Assembly: GCF_000377565.1 (NCBI RefSeq)
Contig: NZ_KB898364.1
Coordinates: 1 to 64,000 of the forward strand
Direction: 5' to 3'
DNA: 64,000 nucleotides
DNA from: Rhizobium sp. 2MFCol3.1
GTDB lineage: Bacteria; Pseudomonadota; Alphaproteobacteria; Rhizobiales; Rhizobiaceae
The notes beneath the pieces were generated by a model. That model worked only from the letters and a program-made list of their open reading frames with translations, was not told the origin of the DNA and ran no database searches. The position numbers and the translations under genes were made by a program. Numbering within the stretch: position 1 is the stretch's first letter; the number at the start of each line of letters is the position of its first letter. Positions 1-9,150 of the stretch are shown here, piece by piece.

Positions 1-261
1 CCCTATGATGACGACAGCGGCAAGCATCGCGGCAGGCGCAGGATCCAGGGCGGTCGCGAAAGGCTGCGCAAGAGCCTGTTCATGTGCGCTTTCACCGCCA
101 GCCGGCACAATCCGGATCTGGCGGCCTTCTACAAGCGGTTGCGCGGCAACGGCAAGGAGCACCTGTGCGCGGTCATCGCGGTCGCCAGAAAACTCGTCAT
201 TCTCGCCAACACCATCCTCACCAGGCAGACCGAATGGACGCCGAAATATGTGAATGGATGA
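1..261 (+). pseudogene. IS110-family transposase, C-terminal part (cut by window edge)
   Basis: Reading from base 1 in frame 1 gives about 86 residues ending at TGA 259-261. The content matches the C-terminal Transposase_20 region of IS110/IS116/IS902-type DEDD transposases: a Gly/Arg-rich stretch (RRRIQGGRERLRKSLFM), then TASRHNPDLAAFYKRL, then a GK and an RKLVILAN block and a final W. The ATG-initiated frame at position 5 is a different frame and is not the gene. The 5' part lies outside the window, so it cannot be decided whether the element is intact. A palindromic repeat follows directly. Confidence 0.75.
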
Positions 262-270
262 GACATGGTT

Positions 271-366
271 GCTCCCCGTGGGGGAGAAGGGGAGATGGAG
301 CAAAACAGCTCGCCACAAGTCTCTTCTCCCCCGCGGGGAGAAGATGCCGGCAGGCAGATGAGGGGG
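271..366. repeat. Palindromic rhizobial-type intergenic repeat
   Basis: Two near-perfect palindromes sit about 50 bp apart: CTCCCCGTGGGGGAG at 272-286 and CTTCTCCCCCGCGGGGAGAAG at 323-343, followed by a GATGAGGGGG tail at 357-366. The same C-run/G-run motifs occur in both orientations, so the whole region can fold on itself. Layout and composition resemble the short palindromic intergenic elements scattered through rhizobial genomes; the family name cannot be assigned from one copy. It separates the transposase remnant from the end of cckA and could act as a bidirectional stop for transcription. Confidence 0.6.
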
Positions 367-439
367 CCAAACCGCACAACGCGTCCCGGCAAACCGCAGG
401 AAAAACATTAGCATCCTTAGGCCTGCCAGCGCCCTCACC

Positions 440-3040
440 TCACCCCTCAAGCGTCTCCTTGACCACCACAGCCAGCTGCTTCAGCGAGAACGGCTTCGGC
501 AGGAAGCCGAACTTGGACTCTGGCGGCAGGTTGCGGGCGAATGCGTCCTCGGCATAGCCCGAAACGAAGATGAACTTCAGATCCGGATATTTCTTGCGCA
601 GTTCACGCAACAGCGACGGCCCGTCCATTTCAGGCATGACGACGTCGGAGACGACGATATCCACCTTGCCGTCGAGCTCGTCCATGATGTCGAGCGCCTC
701 GACACCCGATCCCGCCTCGTGAACCGTGTAGCCGCGGGTCTCCAGCATGCGCTTGCCGCCGCGACGCACCGCCTCCTCGTCCTCGACGAGCAGGATGACG
801 GCCGATCCCGTCAGGTCCTCCGGCTGCTCCGGCTTGGCCGGAGATAGGGCAACGACGTTGTCGGCGCTTGGGGTGACCGCATCGGCCTCGGCGGCGATCG
901 CCGGCTCGACGATATGGCGCGGCAGGAAGACGCGGAAGGTCGTGCCCTTGCCGACTTCCGATTCCGGCTGGATGTAGCCACCGGATTGCTTGACGATGCC
1001 ATAGACCATGGCAAGCCCGAGACCCGTGCCCTTGCCCACCTCCTTGGTGGTGAAGAAGGGCTCGAAGATCTTGTCCATGATTTCAGGCGCGATGCCGGTG
1101 CCGTTGTCCGACACCTCGACGAGAACCATGTCCTCATGCGGCATGTAGGAGTAATTGAAAGCGGCGACCTCTGCGGCCGTCGCGTTCTTCGTCCGCACGG
1201 TCAGCTTGCCGCCCTCCGGCATCGCGTCGCGCGCATTGACGCAAAGGTTGATCAGCACCTGCTCGAACTGCGACAGGTCGGTTTTCACGGGCCAGAGATC
1301 GCGCCCGTATTCGACATCGAGCTTGACATTGGTGCCCGACAGCAGCCGGTCGACCAGCATTCTCAAATCGCCGACGACGTCAGTGAGATTGAGCACGCTC
1401 GGCCGCATCGTCTGCTTGCGCGAGAACGCAAGCAGCTGGCGCACCAGCACGGCGGCGCGGTTGGCGTTACGCTTGATTTCCATCAGATCCGCGAAACCAG
1501 GATCGGCCGGCCGCGCCTGCAGCAGCAGATGGTCGGATGAGAGCAGGATGGCGGTGAGGACGTTGTTGAAGTCGTGCGCGATACCGCCGGCGAGCGTGCC
1601 CACCGCGTTCATCTTCTGCGTCTGCGCCATCTGCGCCTCGAGCGCCTTCTGCTCGGTCACCTCGACAGCGTAGACGATCGCCGCCTCTTCAGGCGCCTCG
1701 TCGCTCTGGTCGATCACGGCGTTGACGTAGAAGCGGAAATGCCTGTTGTCGTCGGCCTGCGTCTTGGAATCAAGCGGAGGAATATCGCCCTGCCGGTCCT
1801 TCGCGGCGGCAAGCGCGCCCTGAAGCCTCGGCTTGTCGACATCCTGCACGATGGTTTCGAACAGCGCGCCGTTCTCGACGTCATCGCGCGACACGATGCC
1901 GGAGAAGAGTTTCAGGAACGGCGCATTGGTCCTGAGGATGCGGCCGTCGCCATCGACGGAAGCGATCGCCATCGGCGTATTGTTGAAGAAGCGCGTGAAA
2001 CGCATCGATGCAGCCGACGCCGACTGATCGCCAGCCGTGCTGTCGCGCCGCGTGAGAACGATCGAGCGGCTTTCGCCGGGCGCCCCATCGCGCATCGAGG
2101 TGACGCTGTGAACGATCTGCACCGGAACGCCCTGGCCGTTCGATTTCTTCAGGTCGAGATCGAGCGTCACCGTCTTCTGCAGACCGGGATCGGCCTGCAC
2201 GGACTGGATCAGCGCCAGCCCCTCGCCGGCCACCATGTCGCCGATCGTCATCGAGCCGGGAATGAACTTGGTGAGGTCGATCCCCAGCCACTCTGCAAGC
2301 GTCGCGTTGAGATAGAAGATCTCGCCCTTGCGGCCCGCCGAAAAGAAGCCGGCAGGCGCGTGGTCGAGATAATCGATGGCGTTCTGCAGCTCTTTGAAGA
2401 ACCGCTCCTGGTCGTCGCGCTCGGACGTGATGTCGCTGATCTGCCAGATATGCAGCGGCCGGCCGCCGCTTTCTTCGCTCTGCAGAATACGCGCCTTCAG
2501 CCGGTACCAATGGGCGCCGGATCCGTTCAGCGATGGCCCCAGCGCGCGCAGCAGCCGGAACTCCTCGCGCCCCTCGCGGCCCTCGCGCAGCCCGTTGGAG
2601 AGCCGGTAGAGCGCCTCGTTGGATTCGCGGTGGCGCGACAGGAGCGCTTCCAGCGTCTGCACCTCTGTCGGCTTGCGGGCGCCGGTCAGCGCGCCGTAAG
2701 CGGCATTGGCGTAAACGATACGGCCTTTCTCGTCGGTGATCAGCGATCCGTCGGGATGGCTGTTGAGAAAGGCGCGGGCAAGGCTGTCGGACTGGCGCTG
2801 CGGCATCACCTCGATGAAGCCGATGATCGACGACACCAGGAAGAAGATGCCGACCATGGCCAGCACGCCGAGAACGCCGAGCACCATCTCGTTGTCGAGC
2901 GAGGTCTTGAACACCACGAAGGCGGCGGCGACGCCGATCAGCACCAGCGCCAGAAGCAGGATCCGCACGGCGGTTCCTGCGCGCCCTCCACGGTCCACGA
3001 GCGGTTCGCTAAAATTGTCGGCCTGACGGGATTTCGTCAT
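440..3040 (-). CDS. cckA: Cell-cycle hybrid histidine kinase CckA
   Basis: Membrane hybrid kinase of 866 residues at the head of the CckA-ChpT-CtrA phosphorelay that controls replication and division in alphaproteobacteria. Two transmembrane helices lie at about 24-44 and 51-78, followed by PAS-type sensor segments at about 85-460. The HisKA domain has the phospho-accepting His489 in GGIAHDFNN, a signature shared by CckA proteins. The HATPase domain contains VSDNGTGI and GTGLGLAMVYG. The C-terminal receiver starts near 746 with phospho-acceptor Asp799 in VVSDVVMPEMDG. Length and domain order match CckA. It is transcribed away from the FliO-like gene. An orphan Hpt gene and a CtrA-type site lie 10 kb away. 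Confidence 0.93.
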   Translation of the reverse strand: MTKSRQADNFSEPLVDRGGRAGTAVRILLLALVLIGVAAAFVVFKTSLDNEMVLGVLGVLAMVGIFFLVSSIIGFIEVMPQRQSDSLARAFLNSHPDGSLITDEKGRIVYANAAYGALTGARKPTEVQTLEALLSRHRESNEALYRLSNGLREGREGREEFRLLRALGPSLNGSGAHWYRLKARILQSEESGGRPLHIWQISDITSERDDQERFFKELQNAIDYLDHAPAGFFSAGRKGEIFYLNATLAEWLGIDLTKFIPGSMTIGDMVAGEGLALIQSVQADPGLQKTVTLDLDLKKSNGQGVPVQIVHSVTSMRDGAPGESRSIVLTRRDSTAGDQSASAASMRFTRFFNNTPMAIASVDGDGRILRTNAPFLKLFSGIVSRDDVENGALFETIVQDVDKPRLQGALAAAKDRQGDIPPLDSKTQADDNRHFRFYVNAVIDQSDEAPEEAAIVYAVEVTEQKALEAQMAQTQKMNAVGTLAGGIAHDFNNVLTAILLSSDHLLLQARPADPGFADLMEIKRNANRAAVLVRQLLAFSRKQTMRPSVLNLTDVVGDLRMLVDRLLSGTNVKLDVEYGRDLWPVKTDLSQFEQVLINLCVNARDAMPEGGKLTVRTKNATAAEVAAFNYSYMPHEDMVLVEVSDNGTGIAPEIMDKIFEPFFTTKEVGKGTGLGLAMVYGIVKQSGGYIQPESEVGKGTTFRVFLPRHIVEPAIAAEADAVTPSADNVVALSPAKPEQPEDLTGSAVILLVEDEEAVRRGGKRMLETRGYTVHEAGSGVEALDIMDELDGKVDIVVSDVVMPEMDGPSLLRELRKKYPDLKFIFVSGYAEDAFARNLPPESKFGFLPKPFSLKQLAVVVKETLEG

Positions 3041-3324
3041 GTACTTCCTCGCATTGCCCGCCGGCCTTCATTCGTGACTAACAGACGAAGCAGGAATCAG
3101 GCGCCTCTTCCTTCTTAGCAATTTGCTGCCTCGCCAAAAACACCACACTCCATGAAGAGTGATTGAATTCACAAGCTACAGCGCCAGTTTTGCCGTTAAA
3201 TGTAGATTGAGACGTTCCACAGACATTGCGTCGCACCTTTCGGTGACTGGACAAGCCGCCTCCCCCTTGTCTAGGAAGCTTAAAAGTCGTCATGTGGTTG
3301 AACGCCGCAAAGGAGTACGTGACT

Positions 3325-4425
3325 ATGTTCGATGGCATCATGGAATCTTATGGCAGCCGCTTCATCATTGCCGCGGGCGGTGTGGCCATCGCCCTGCTGC
3401 TGCTCGTCGCGGTCCTCTGGATCATGCGCAACCGGGCATCCTCGCCCTTCGTTCGCGGCGGCCGCAACCGTCAGCCCCGCCTTCAGGTTCTCGACGCCGC
3501 CGCCGTCGACGCCCGCCGCCGCCTCGTGCTGGTGCGCCGCGACGATGTTGAACATCTGATCATGATCGGCGGTCCCTCCGATATCGTCATCGAAAGCCGC
3601 ATCCTGCCGGATGGGCAGGTCGAGACCATCAGCGAGCCGGCACGCCCGGAAGCACCACAGCCTGCAGCCCCCAGCGAGCGGCCCGCAGCGCCCATAATGA
3701 CAGCAGCCGTGGCAGAACCTGAGCCAGCGGTCATCGTCCCACCCGCACCGCGACCGGCTCCGACGCGGGGCCTGTCACCGATCGAAGAGTTCGCGCCAAG
3801 CGCCGAGCGCCTGGACACCCCACCGATCGCGCCACCGCCGGCTCCGCAGCATCAGGTTTTCGAGCCCGAGATCGAACCCGCGCCGCGCCCTGTCGCCGTG
3901 CCAGTCGCACCGGTATCGATCGCGCCGGCACCCGTCGCACCGCGCCCGCAGCCTCCGGTATTCTCGCGGCCTGAGCCTGCGCCCATCGAAACGGCCGAAG
4001 CCGTCGATATTCTCGATTCTGCGCGCCAGCGCGTCCTGACCCCACAGAGGATCGAGCCGCAGGTGATGAGCCCGCCCACGCCGCCGCAGCGCGTCGACCT
4101 CTATCCGCCGGCACCACAGGCGCCAACGCCGCAGCCGGCCGCGTTCCAGCCCGTCGCTCGCCCGGCGCCCTCGGCCCAGCCCAGCGATTTCCAGCGTGTG
4201 CTCGAAGAGGAAATGACGAGCAATCTGGCGGCTGAGCGCCCGATGGCAGCGCATAATGCGCCGATGCACAATGCACCGCCGGTGCAGAACGCGCCTGCTC
4301 GCCCCGCGCCCTCCAACATGCCGCGCCGCGATCCCGAGATGGCGCCGATCACCGGCGCCGACGCCGCCCTTCAAAACGAGGTGGCCCGTATTTTCGGCGA
4401 AATGAGCGTCAACCGCGACAAATGA
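3325..4425 (+). CDS. FliO-like membrane protein with Pro/Ala-rich cytoplasmic tail
   Basis: Protein of 366 residues. The ATG at 3325 is chosen because AAGGAG stands at 3310-3315, nine bases upstream; the frame opens earlier at 3292 without such a site. One transmembrane helix (about 10-33, AAGGVAIALLLLVAVLWI) is followed by a short basic domain with ARRRLVLVRRDDVEHLIMIGGPSDIVIE, which resembles the FliO family (flagellar type III export membrane protein). The remaining 270 residues are Pro/Ala-rich and low in complexity, ending in a short helical tail. No other flagellar gene is nearby, so a flagellar role is an inference. Linkage to cckA is common in rhizobia. A bidirectional terminator follows. 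Confidence 0.6.
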   Translation: MFDGIMESYGSRFIIAAGGVAIALLLLVAVLWIMRNRASSPFVRGGRNRQPRLQVLDAAAVDARRRLVLVRRDDVEHLIMIGGPSDIVIESRILPDGQVETISEPARPEAPQPAAPSERPAAPIMTAAVAEPEPAVIVPPAPRPAPTRGLSPIEEFAPSAERLDTPPIAPPPAPQHQVFEPEIEPAPRPVAVPVAPVSIAPAPVAPRPQPPVFSRPEPAPIETAEAVDILDSARQRVLTPQRIEPQVMSPPTPPQRVDLYPPAPQAPTPQPAAFQPVARPAPSAQPSDFQRVLEEEMTSNLAAERPMAAHNAPMHNAPPVQNAPARPAPSNMPRRDPEMAPITGADAALQNEVARIFGEMSVNRDK

Positions 4426-4460
4426 CCGGCGGCGGCAACGGCCGCCCCTTTCCTGCAAAC

Positions 4461-4493
4461 AAAAAAGGCACCGCGCGATGACGGTGCCTTTTT
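4461..4493. terminator. Bidirectional intrinsic terminator
   Basis: Stem GGCACCG (4467-4473) / CGGTGCC (4482-4488) is flanked by an A run on the left and a T run on the right, so it can stop transcripts from both the FliO-like gene and the convergent dksA. Confidence 0.85.
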
Positions 4494-4513
4494 AGTTTGT
4501 GATGTAACCGGGA

Positions 4514-4933
4514 TTATTCGTCCCGGTAGACTTTCTCACGACGCTCGTGGCGTTCTTGCGCTTCGATGGACAGCGTTGCGATCGGGCGAGCGTCGAGACG
4601 CTTGAGGCCGATCGGTTCACCGGTTTCCTCGCAATAGCCGTAAGTGCCTTCCTCAATACGCTGCAGTGCGGCGTCGATCTTGGATATCAGCTTTCTCTGG
4701 CGGTCACGGGCGCGCAGCTCGATGGCTCTGTCCGTCTCGGACGACGCTCTGTCGGCGAGATCCGGATGGTTTGCGCTTTCCTCGGCAAGATGCTCGAGGG
4801 TTTCGCGCGCCTCTCTGAGGATGTCGTTCTTCCAGGCAATCAGCTTCGCCCTGAAATAGGCGCGCTGGTTACCGTTCATGAACTCTTCCTCTTCCGAGGG
4901 CACGTATTTGCTAAGATCGATCTTCTCACTCAA
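4514..4933 (-). CDS. dksA: RNA polymerase-binding transcription factor DksA (one-cysteine type)
   Basis: DksA binds the RNA polymerase secondary channel and acts with ppGpp in the stringent response. The start is taken as TTG at 4933, giving 139 residues beginning with SEKIDLSKYVPSEEEEF, because AGGAGA lies seven bases upstream; an ATG 21 bases further out lies in front of that site. The coiled coil and the zinc-finger-like region (GTYGYCEETGEPIGLKRL) are clear. Of the four zinc cysteines of E. coli DksA only the first remains; the others are Thr, Ser and Ala. Cysteine-poor DksA proteins that still function without zinc are known in alphaproteobacteria. Confidence 0.9.
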   Translation of the reverse strand: MSEKIDLSKYVPSEEEEFMNGNQRAYFRAKLIAWKNDILREARETLEHLAEESANHPDLADRASSETDRAIELRARDRQRKLISKIDAALQRIEEGTYGYCEETGEPIGLKRLDARPIATLSIEAQERHERREKVYRDE

Positions 4934-5207
4934 CGCGATTCTCCTGAAGAACATCTCATCTGGCGGCTGTATATCCCGACCACGGCGTTCGATTCAAGCC
5001 CAATCCGCTAGGTAAACACATTTTTAAATCTGTCACAATTTTGAGCTAACAGGCTATTTTTACGTCACTATTTTTCAAAGCCACCGTTTCAGCTTGCCAG
5101 CTGAAGTAGCAGCGCCCGTGCAACTTGCCCACTGGATTCCGCGCGCCGGTTGACGAAGACACCGGGCTGGCGCTACTGAAATAGATCAAACGACCGGGGA
5201 CTCTCCG

Positions 5208-5705
5208 ATGACCGCAATCGTGCCGCCGCCTTCCCGGATTTATCTTTTGAGACACGCCGAAGCGGCATTTCCCGCCCCCGGTCAGAGCGATTTCGACCGC
5301 CCGCTGAGCGAGCGCGGTTATGCCGCAGCCGAAATCCTGGCCGAGAACGCGGCCGACAAAAGCTACAAGCCCGACCTTGTCGTCAGCTCTACCGCCATAC
5401 GCTGCCGCCAGACGGCCGACGCCGTACACCGCGCGATGGGCGAAAACCTCGATGTCCGCTTCGTCGACGCGCTTTATAACGCGACGCCCGAAATCTATCT
5501 CGATATCCTCGGCGCGCAACAGGACATGGGCGCCGTGATGCTCGTCGGCCACAATCCCGTCATCGAGCAGACGCTCGAAGCGCTGATCGGCCACCAGCTG
5601 CTGGCGCAGGCGCTGCCGAACGGCTTTCCGCCGGGTGGTCTCGCCGTGCTCGATTTCGACCAGGGCCGCAACAACTGGCGCCTGATCGACTTCATGATCG
5701 ACTGA
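5208..5705 (+). CDS. sixA: SixA-like histidine phosphatase family protein
   Basis: Protein of 165 residues of the histidine phosphatase (phosphoglycerate-mutase-like) superfamily. The RHG-type motif LLRHAEAA is at residues 13-20 with catalytic His16, and the second catalytic His is in LVGHNPVIEQ near residue 115. Short length and the PLSERG segment place it with SixA, which in E. coli removes phosphate from phospho-His proteins such as PtsN-pathway Npr. The substrate here cannot be read from sequence. It lies 42 bp upstream of ycjX on the same strand, so cotranscription is likely. A GGGGA stretch lies about 7 bp before the ATG. Confidence 0.85.
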   Translation: MTAIVPPPSRIYLLRHAEAAFPAPGQSDFDRPLSERGYAAAEILAENAADKSYKPDLVVSSTAIRCRQTADAVHRAMGENLDVRFVDALYNATPEIYLDILGAQQDMGAVMLVGHNPVIEQTLEALIGHQLLAQALPNGFPPGGLAVLDFDQGRNNWRLIDFMID

Positions 5706-5747
5706 TAGGCGCGCAACCTTCTTTTTCTTCGGCGTGCCGGTTCCTAT

Positions 5748-7253
5748 ATGGCGTCTACCAGCAATCGGAATTTCGCCTTGCCGCCAAGCATGACATCCTT
5801 CACCGACGACGCGCGCATCGCCTTCGACACCCTGTCGGACCGCGCCTCCGGCCTCGTCAATCCGACGATCCGCCTCGGCGTCACCGGCCTGTCGCGGGCG
5901 GGTAAGACGGTCTTCATTTCCTCGCTGGTCCATAACCTGCTGCATGGCGGCCGCCTGCCCCTGTTCGAGGCCGTCCAGTCGGGCCGCGTCTCCGCTGTCC
6001 GGCTCGAAGAGCAACCCGACGACAGCGTGCCGCGCTTCCAGTATGAGGATCACATCAAGGCGTTGGTGAAAGACCGCATATGGCCCGATTCCACGCGCGC
6101 CATCTCCGAGCTGCGGCTGACCATCGACTACCAGAGCGCCAGCGGCTGGAGCCGTTTCTTCTCGCCGGGAAGGCTCTCGATAGACATCGTTGACTATCCC
6201 GGCGAGTGGCTGCTCGACCTGCCCCTGCTGGCCAAGGACTACCGCACTTTCAGCGAAGAGACGATCGCACTGGCCCGCACAGGCATCCGCACGGAACTCT
6301 CCAGACCATGGCTGGCGTTGACCGACGATTGCGACATCGCCGCCCGGGCGGACGAAATGCGCGCCCGCGAACTCGCCACCGCCTTCGCCGATTACCTCAA
6401 GGCCTGCAAGGCCGATGAGCGCTCCCTGTCGACGCTCCCGCCCGGACGCTTCCTTCTGCCCGGCGATCTCGACGGCTCGCCGGCGCTCACCTTCGCGCCG
6501 CTGGTGCTGCCGCCGACGGGAAAGCCGGAAAAGGGATCACTCTGGGCAATGATGGAACGGCGCTACGAGGCCTACAAGTCCGTGGTCGTCAAGCCGTTCT
6601 TCCGCGAGCACTTCTCGCGCATCGACCGTCAGATCGTCCTTGTCGATGCGCTGCAGGCGATCAATCGCGGCCCCGAGGCCGTGCAGGACCTGGAGCGCGC
6701 ACTGACGGACGTGCTCGCCTGCTTCCGCCCAGGCACGAACTCGCTGCTGTCGTCGCTGCTCGGCCGCCGCATCGACCGCGTTCTGGTCGCCGCCACCAAG
6801 GCGGACCATCTGCATCATGAAAGCCACCACCGTCTCGACGCCCTGACGCGCCGCCTTGTCGATCGCGCCATCCAGCGCATCGGCATGGCGGGCGCCGGCA
6901 TCGATGTCATGGCGCTCGCCTCCGTGCGGGCAACACGTGAGGCGACTGTCAAGCGCGACGGCCACGAGCTGCCCGTCATCGTCGGAACGCCGATCGAGGG
7001 TGAGACGATCTCAGGCGAAACCTTCGACGGCATCAGGAAGACCGCGATCTTCCCTGGCGACCTGCCCGAAGACCCCTCCGCCCTGTTTGCAAGCATTGAA
7101 TCGGGCGACGAGAATGTGCAATTGCCCGACGTGAACGTGGTCCGCTTTCGCCCGCCGAGCCTTGAGGAGACCGGGGGCGGCATCAAGCTGTCGGTGCCGC
7201 ATATCCGGCTCGACCGGGCCATGCAGTTTCTGTTCGGAGATCGCCTCGCATGA
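5748..7253 (+). CDS. ycjX: YcjX-family P-loop GTPase-like protein
   Basis: Protein of 501 residues with a Walker A motif GLSRAGKT near residues 47-54, DIVDYPGEWLLDLP as a Walker-B/G3-like segment near 146, and ATKADHLHHE as a likely base-recognition segment. These are hallmarks of the YcjX family (DUF463), dynamin-like P-loop proteins that in E. coli belong to the phage-shock/envelope-stress regulon. The downstream ycjF overlaps by four bases (ATGA), as in other proteobacteria, so the pair is translationally coupled. An internal ATG at 5790 (MTSFTDD) is a possible alternative start. The physiological role is unknown. Confidence 0.88.
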   Translation: MASTSNRNFALPPSMTSFTDDARIAFDTLSDRASGLVNPTIRLGVTGLSRAGKTVFISSLVHNLLHGGRLPLFEAVQSGRVSAVRLEEQPDDSVPRFQYEDHIKALVKDRIWPDSTRAISELRLTIDYQSASGWSRFFSPGRLSIDIVDYPGEWLLDLPLLAKDYRTFSEETIALARTGIRTELSRPWLALTDDCDIAARADEMRARELATAFADYLKACKADERSLSTLPPGRFLLPGDLDGSPALTFAPLVLPPTGKPEKGSLWAMMERRYEAYKSVVVKPFFREHFSRIDRQIVLVDALQAINRGPEAVQDLERALTDVLACFRPGTNSLLSSLLGRRIDRVLVAATKADHLHHESHHRLDALTRRLVDRAIQRIGMAGAGIDVMALASVRATREATVKRDGHELPVIVGTPIEGETISGETFDGIRKTAIFPGDLPEDPSALFASIESGDENVQLPDVNVVRFRPPSLEETGGGIKLSVPHIRLDRAMQFLFGDRLA

Positions 7254-8341
7254 TCAAGCCGCCCGCCGACCAACCCCCGCGCCGCGCGCCGGCCGCCTTC
7301 GCCTTTGAGGACGAGCGCGAGCAGCCGGAGACCAAAGCCGGCCGGCCGACAGCGGAGCCCCGCAAGCCGGCAGCCTTCTCGGGCGAGATCACCCTGACAC
7401 CAGACGAGGACGATCCCTTCATCAATCCCGACAAGGACGTCCCGGCCCTGCCCGTCGCCCAGCCCCGCAAACGGGGCACCTCCTTCGGCAAGATCGCGCT
7501 TGGTGCTTTTGGCGTGCTGTTCTCGCTCGCCTTCGGGCTCTGGACCGACAGCCTGATCCGCAACCTCTTCAGCCGCGCCGATTGGTTAGGCTACACCGCG
7601 CTTGCCGCCGTCGGCATCGGTATCCTGGCTGTGATCGCCATGGTCGTCAGGGAAACGGCGGGCATGATGCGGCTGGCGGCGGTGCAAACGATCAAGGCCG
7701 AGGCGGAAGCGGCAATCCTCGAGACCAAGCCCGCCAAGGCGCGCGCGCTCGTCAAGAGCCTGGAGCACCTGCTATCCAACAAGCCGGAGACCGCGCGCGG
7801 CCGCGCCACGCTGAAGGCGGCGGAAACCGATATCATCGACGCGCCGCATCTGGTGGCGCTCGCAGAGCGCGAACTGCTTGCGCCGCTTGACCGACAGGCC
7901 CGCAGCCTCATCCTCAACGCCTCCAAACGCGTCTCGGTCGTCACCGCCGTTAGCCCCCGCGCCATCGTCGACCTGCTCTACGTTCTCTACGAGGCTGCGA
8001 AGCTCATCCGCGCCATGGCCGATCTCTACGGCGGCCGGCCCGGCACCTTCGGCATGCTGCGGCTGATGCGCGACGTGTTGGCCCATCTCGCAGTCACCGG
8101 CTCGATCGCGGTCGGCGACAGCCTAGTCCAGCAGGTTCTCGGCCACGGCCTGGCATCCAGGCTCTCGGCACGCTTGGGCGAAGGCGTGATCAACGGCCTG
8201 ATGACCGCCCGCATCGGCATCGCCGCCATGGACCTCTGCCGCCCGCTGGCGTTCCGCGCCCTGAAGCGTCCGGGAATCGGTGACTTCATCGGCGATCTCA
8301 CGCCATCGATGACGAAGACTGATAGCAACGGTCGGAATTGA
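7250..8341 (+). CDS. ycjF: YcjF/UPF0283-family membrane protein
   Basis: Protein of 363 residues of the TIGR01620/UPF0283 family. A Pro/Asp/Glu-rich N-terminal tail (about 1-80) is followed by two transmembrane helices (about 80-100 and 112-132) and an alpha-helical domain containing GTFGMLRLMRDVLAHLAVTG and GEGVINGLMTARIG, typical of YcjF. It is an inner-membrane protein. The start codon overlaps the ycjX stop by four bases. YcjX and YcjF almost always travel together, which suggests a GTPase with its membrane partner in envelope stress; this is inference from context. Confidence 0.87.
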   Translation: MIKPPADQPPRRAPAAFAFEDEREQPETKAGRPTAEPRKPAAFSGEITLTPDEDDPFINPDKDVPALPVAQPRKRGTSFGKIALGAFGVLFSLAFGLWTDSLIRNLFSRADWLGYTALAAVGIGILAVIAMVVRETAGMMRLAAVQTIKAEAEAAILETKPAKARALVKSLEHLLSNKPETARGRATLKAAETDIIDAPHLVALAERELLAPLDRQARSLILNASKRVSVVTAVSPRAIVDLLYVLYEAAKLIRAMADLYGGRPGTFGMLRLMRDVLAHLAVTGSIAVGDSLVQQVLGHGLASRLSARLGEGVINGLMTARIGIAAMDLCRPLAFRALKRPGIGDFIGDLTPSMTKTDSNGRN

Positions 8342-8484
8342 GCCGAGATCCGTAAACCATTCGCTCCGGACAACAGACTTCAGGAATCCGATGTGATTCA
8401 ATAGCTTACGTGAGACAGGCCAGCGCGCGTCCGGCACCGAAAAGCCCGCAGACGCGCCGTTTTCGACCCATTAGAAACCAAGCA

Positions 8485-8492
8485 TTAACCAT
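8485..8492 (+). promoter_or_regulatory. TTAACCAT motif (CtrA-type half site)
   Basis: TTAACCAT matches the motif reported for CtrA binding in rhizobia and lies 54 bp upstream of the ATG at 8546. It is only eight bases, so a chance occurrence is quite possible. Confidence 0.35.
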
Positions 8493-8545
8493 TTTTCGGC
8501 AAAACTTGGCACCAGTTAAGCGATATGGTTCGCCAAGGAAAATCC

Positions 8546-9094
8546 ATGTACTCGCGCAAGTTTCTCTATCTCTTCGGTCTCGCGGCAATCGCCCTGTCGC
8601 CTTTTGCCGAAACGGCTCCAGCAGCCACCGCCGCCACGCGTGACAAGGCATTCTTTGAATCCGTCGCAGGCTCCTGGAAAGGCCCGGGCGAAATCGTCGC
8701 CGGCAAGTACAAGGGCACCAAGTTCACCTGCAACCTGATCGGCGAACCCGTCACCGACGGCACCGGCGTCAAGCTCGACGGCAGCTGCCGCGTCGGCGTC
8801 TTCAAGCAGCCGATGAGCGCGCTGATCACTCAGTCTGGAAACAGCTACAAGGGCAAGTTCCTCGACGGCGCCGCCGGCAAGGGTCTCGATGTCGTCTCCG
8901 GCACTGTCACGGAAGACACTGTTGTCGTCGGTCTCAACCGCGCCAAGCTCAACGGCGCCATGATCGCCCGCGTGCGCGACGACAAGACGATGAACGTGAC
9001 CGTTTCGGTCAAGGTCGAAAGCCAGATGATCCCCGTGATCGGCCTGACCTTGTCGCGCCAGGTCGACGAAATGACCGTCGGTTCGGTCGAATAA
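8546..9094 (+). CDS. Exported hypothetical protein
   Basis: The ATG at 8546 is preferred over the frame start at 8525 because AAGGA lies at 8535-8539. The 182-residue product has an N-terminal signal peptide (RKFLYLFGLAAIALSPFAETAPA, cleavage probably near residues 25-30), so it is periplasmic or surface exposed. The mature part begins with FFESVAGSWKGPGEIVAGKYKGTKFTC and looks like an all-beta fold with two cysteines (FTCNLIG, GSCRVG) that could form a disulfide. It resembles conserved rhizobial proteins of unknown function. A CtrA-type motif lies upstream and a terminator directly downstream. Confidence 0.75.
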   Translation: MYSRKFLYLFGLAAIALSPFAETAPAATAATRDKAFFESVAGSWKGPGEIVAGKYKGTKFTCNLIGEPVTDGTGVKLDGSCRVGVFKQPMSALITQSGNSYKGKFLDGAAGKGLDVVSGTVTEDTVVVGLNRAKLNGAMIARVRDDKTMNVTVSVKVESQMIPVIGLTLSRQVDEMTVGSVE

Positions 9095-9122
9095 TCAATA
9101 GAGACAAATGAAGCATAAGACG

Positions 9123-9150
9123 AAGCGGCCGCATGGCCGCTTCTTTCGTT
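9123..9150 (+). terminator. Intrinsic terminator
   Basis: Perfect 8-bp stem AAGCGGCC (9123-9130) / GGCCGCTT (9135-9142) with loop GCAT, followed by a T-rich tract. It ends the exported hypothetical gene; its right arm abuts the end of folK on the other strand. Confidence 0.8.

Noticed and set aside
5..253. ATG-initiated 82-residue frame at the left edge
   Set aside because: Its translation is Ser/Arg/Ala-rich noise; the neighbouring frame from base 1 gives a recognisable IS110 transposase C terminus.
1574..3118. Open frame of 514 residues opposite cckA
   Set aside because: Antisense shadow; the cckA frame contains all expected kinase motifs.
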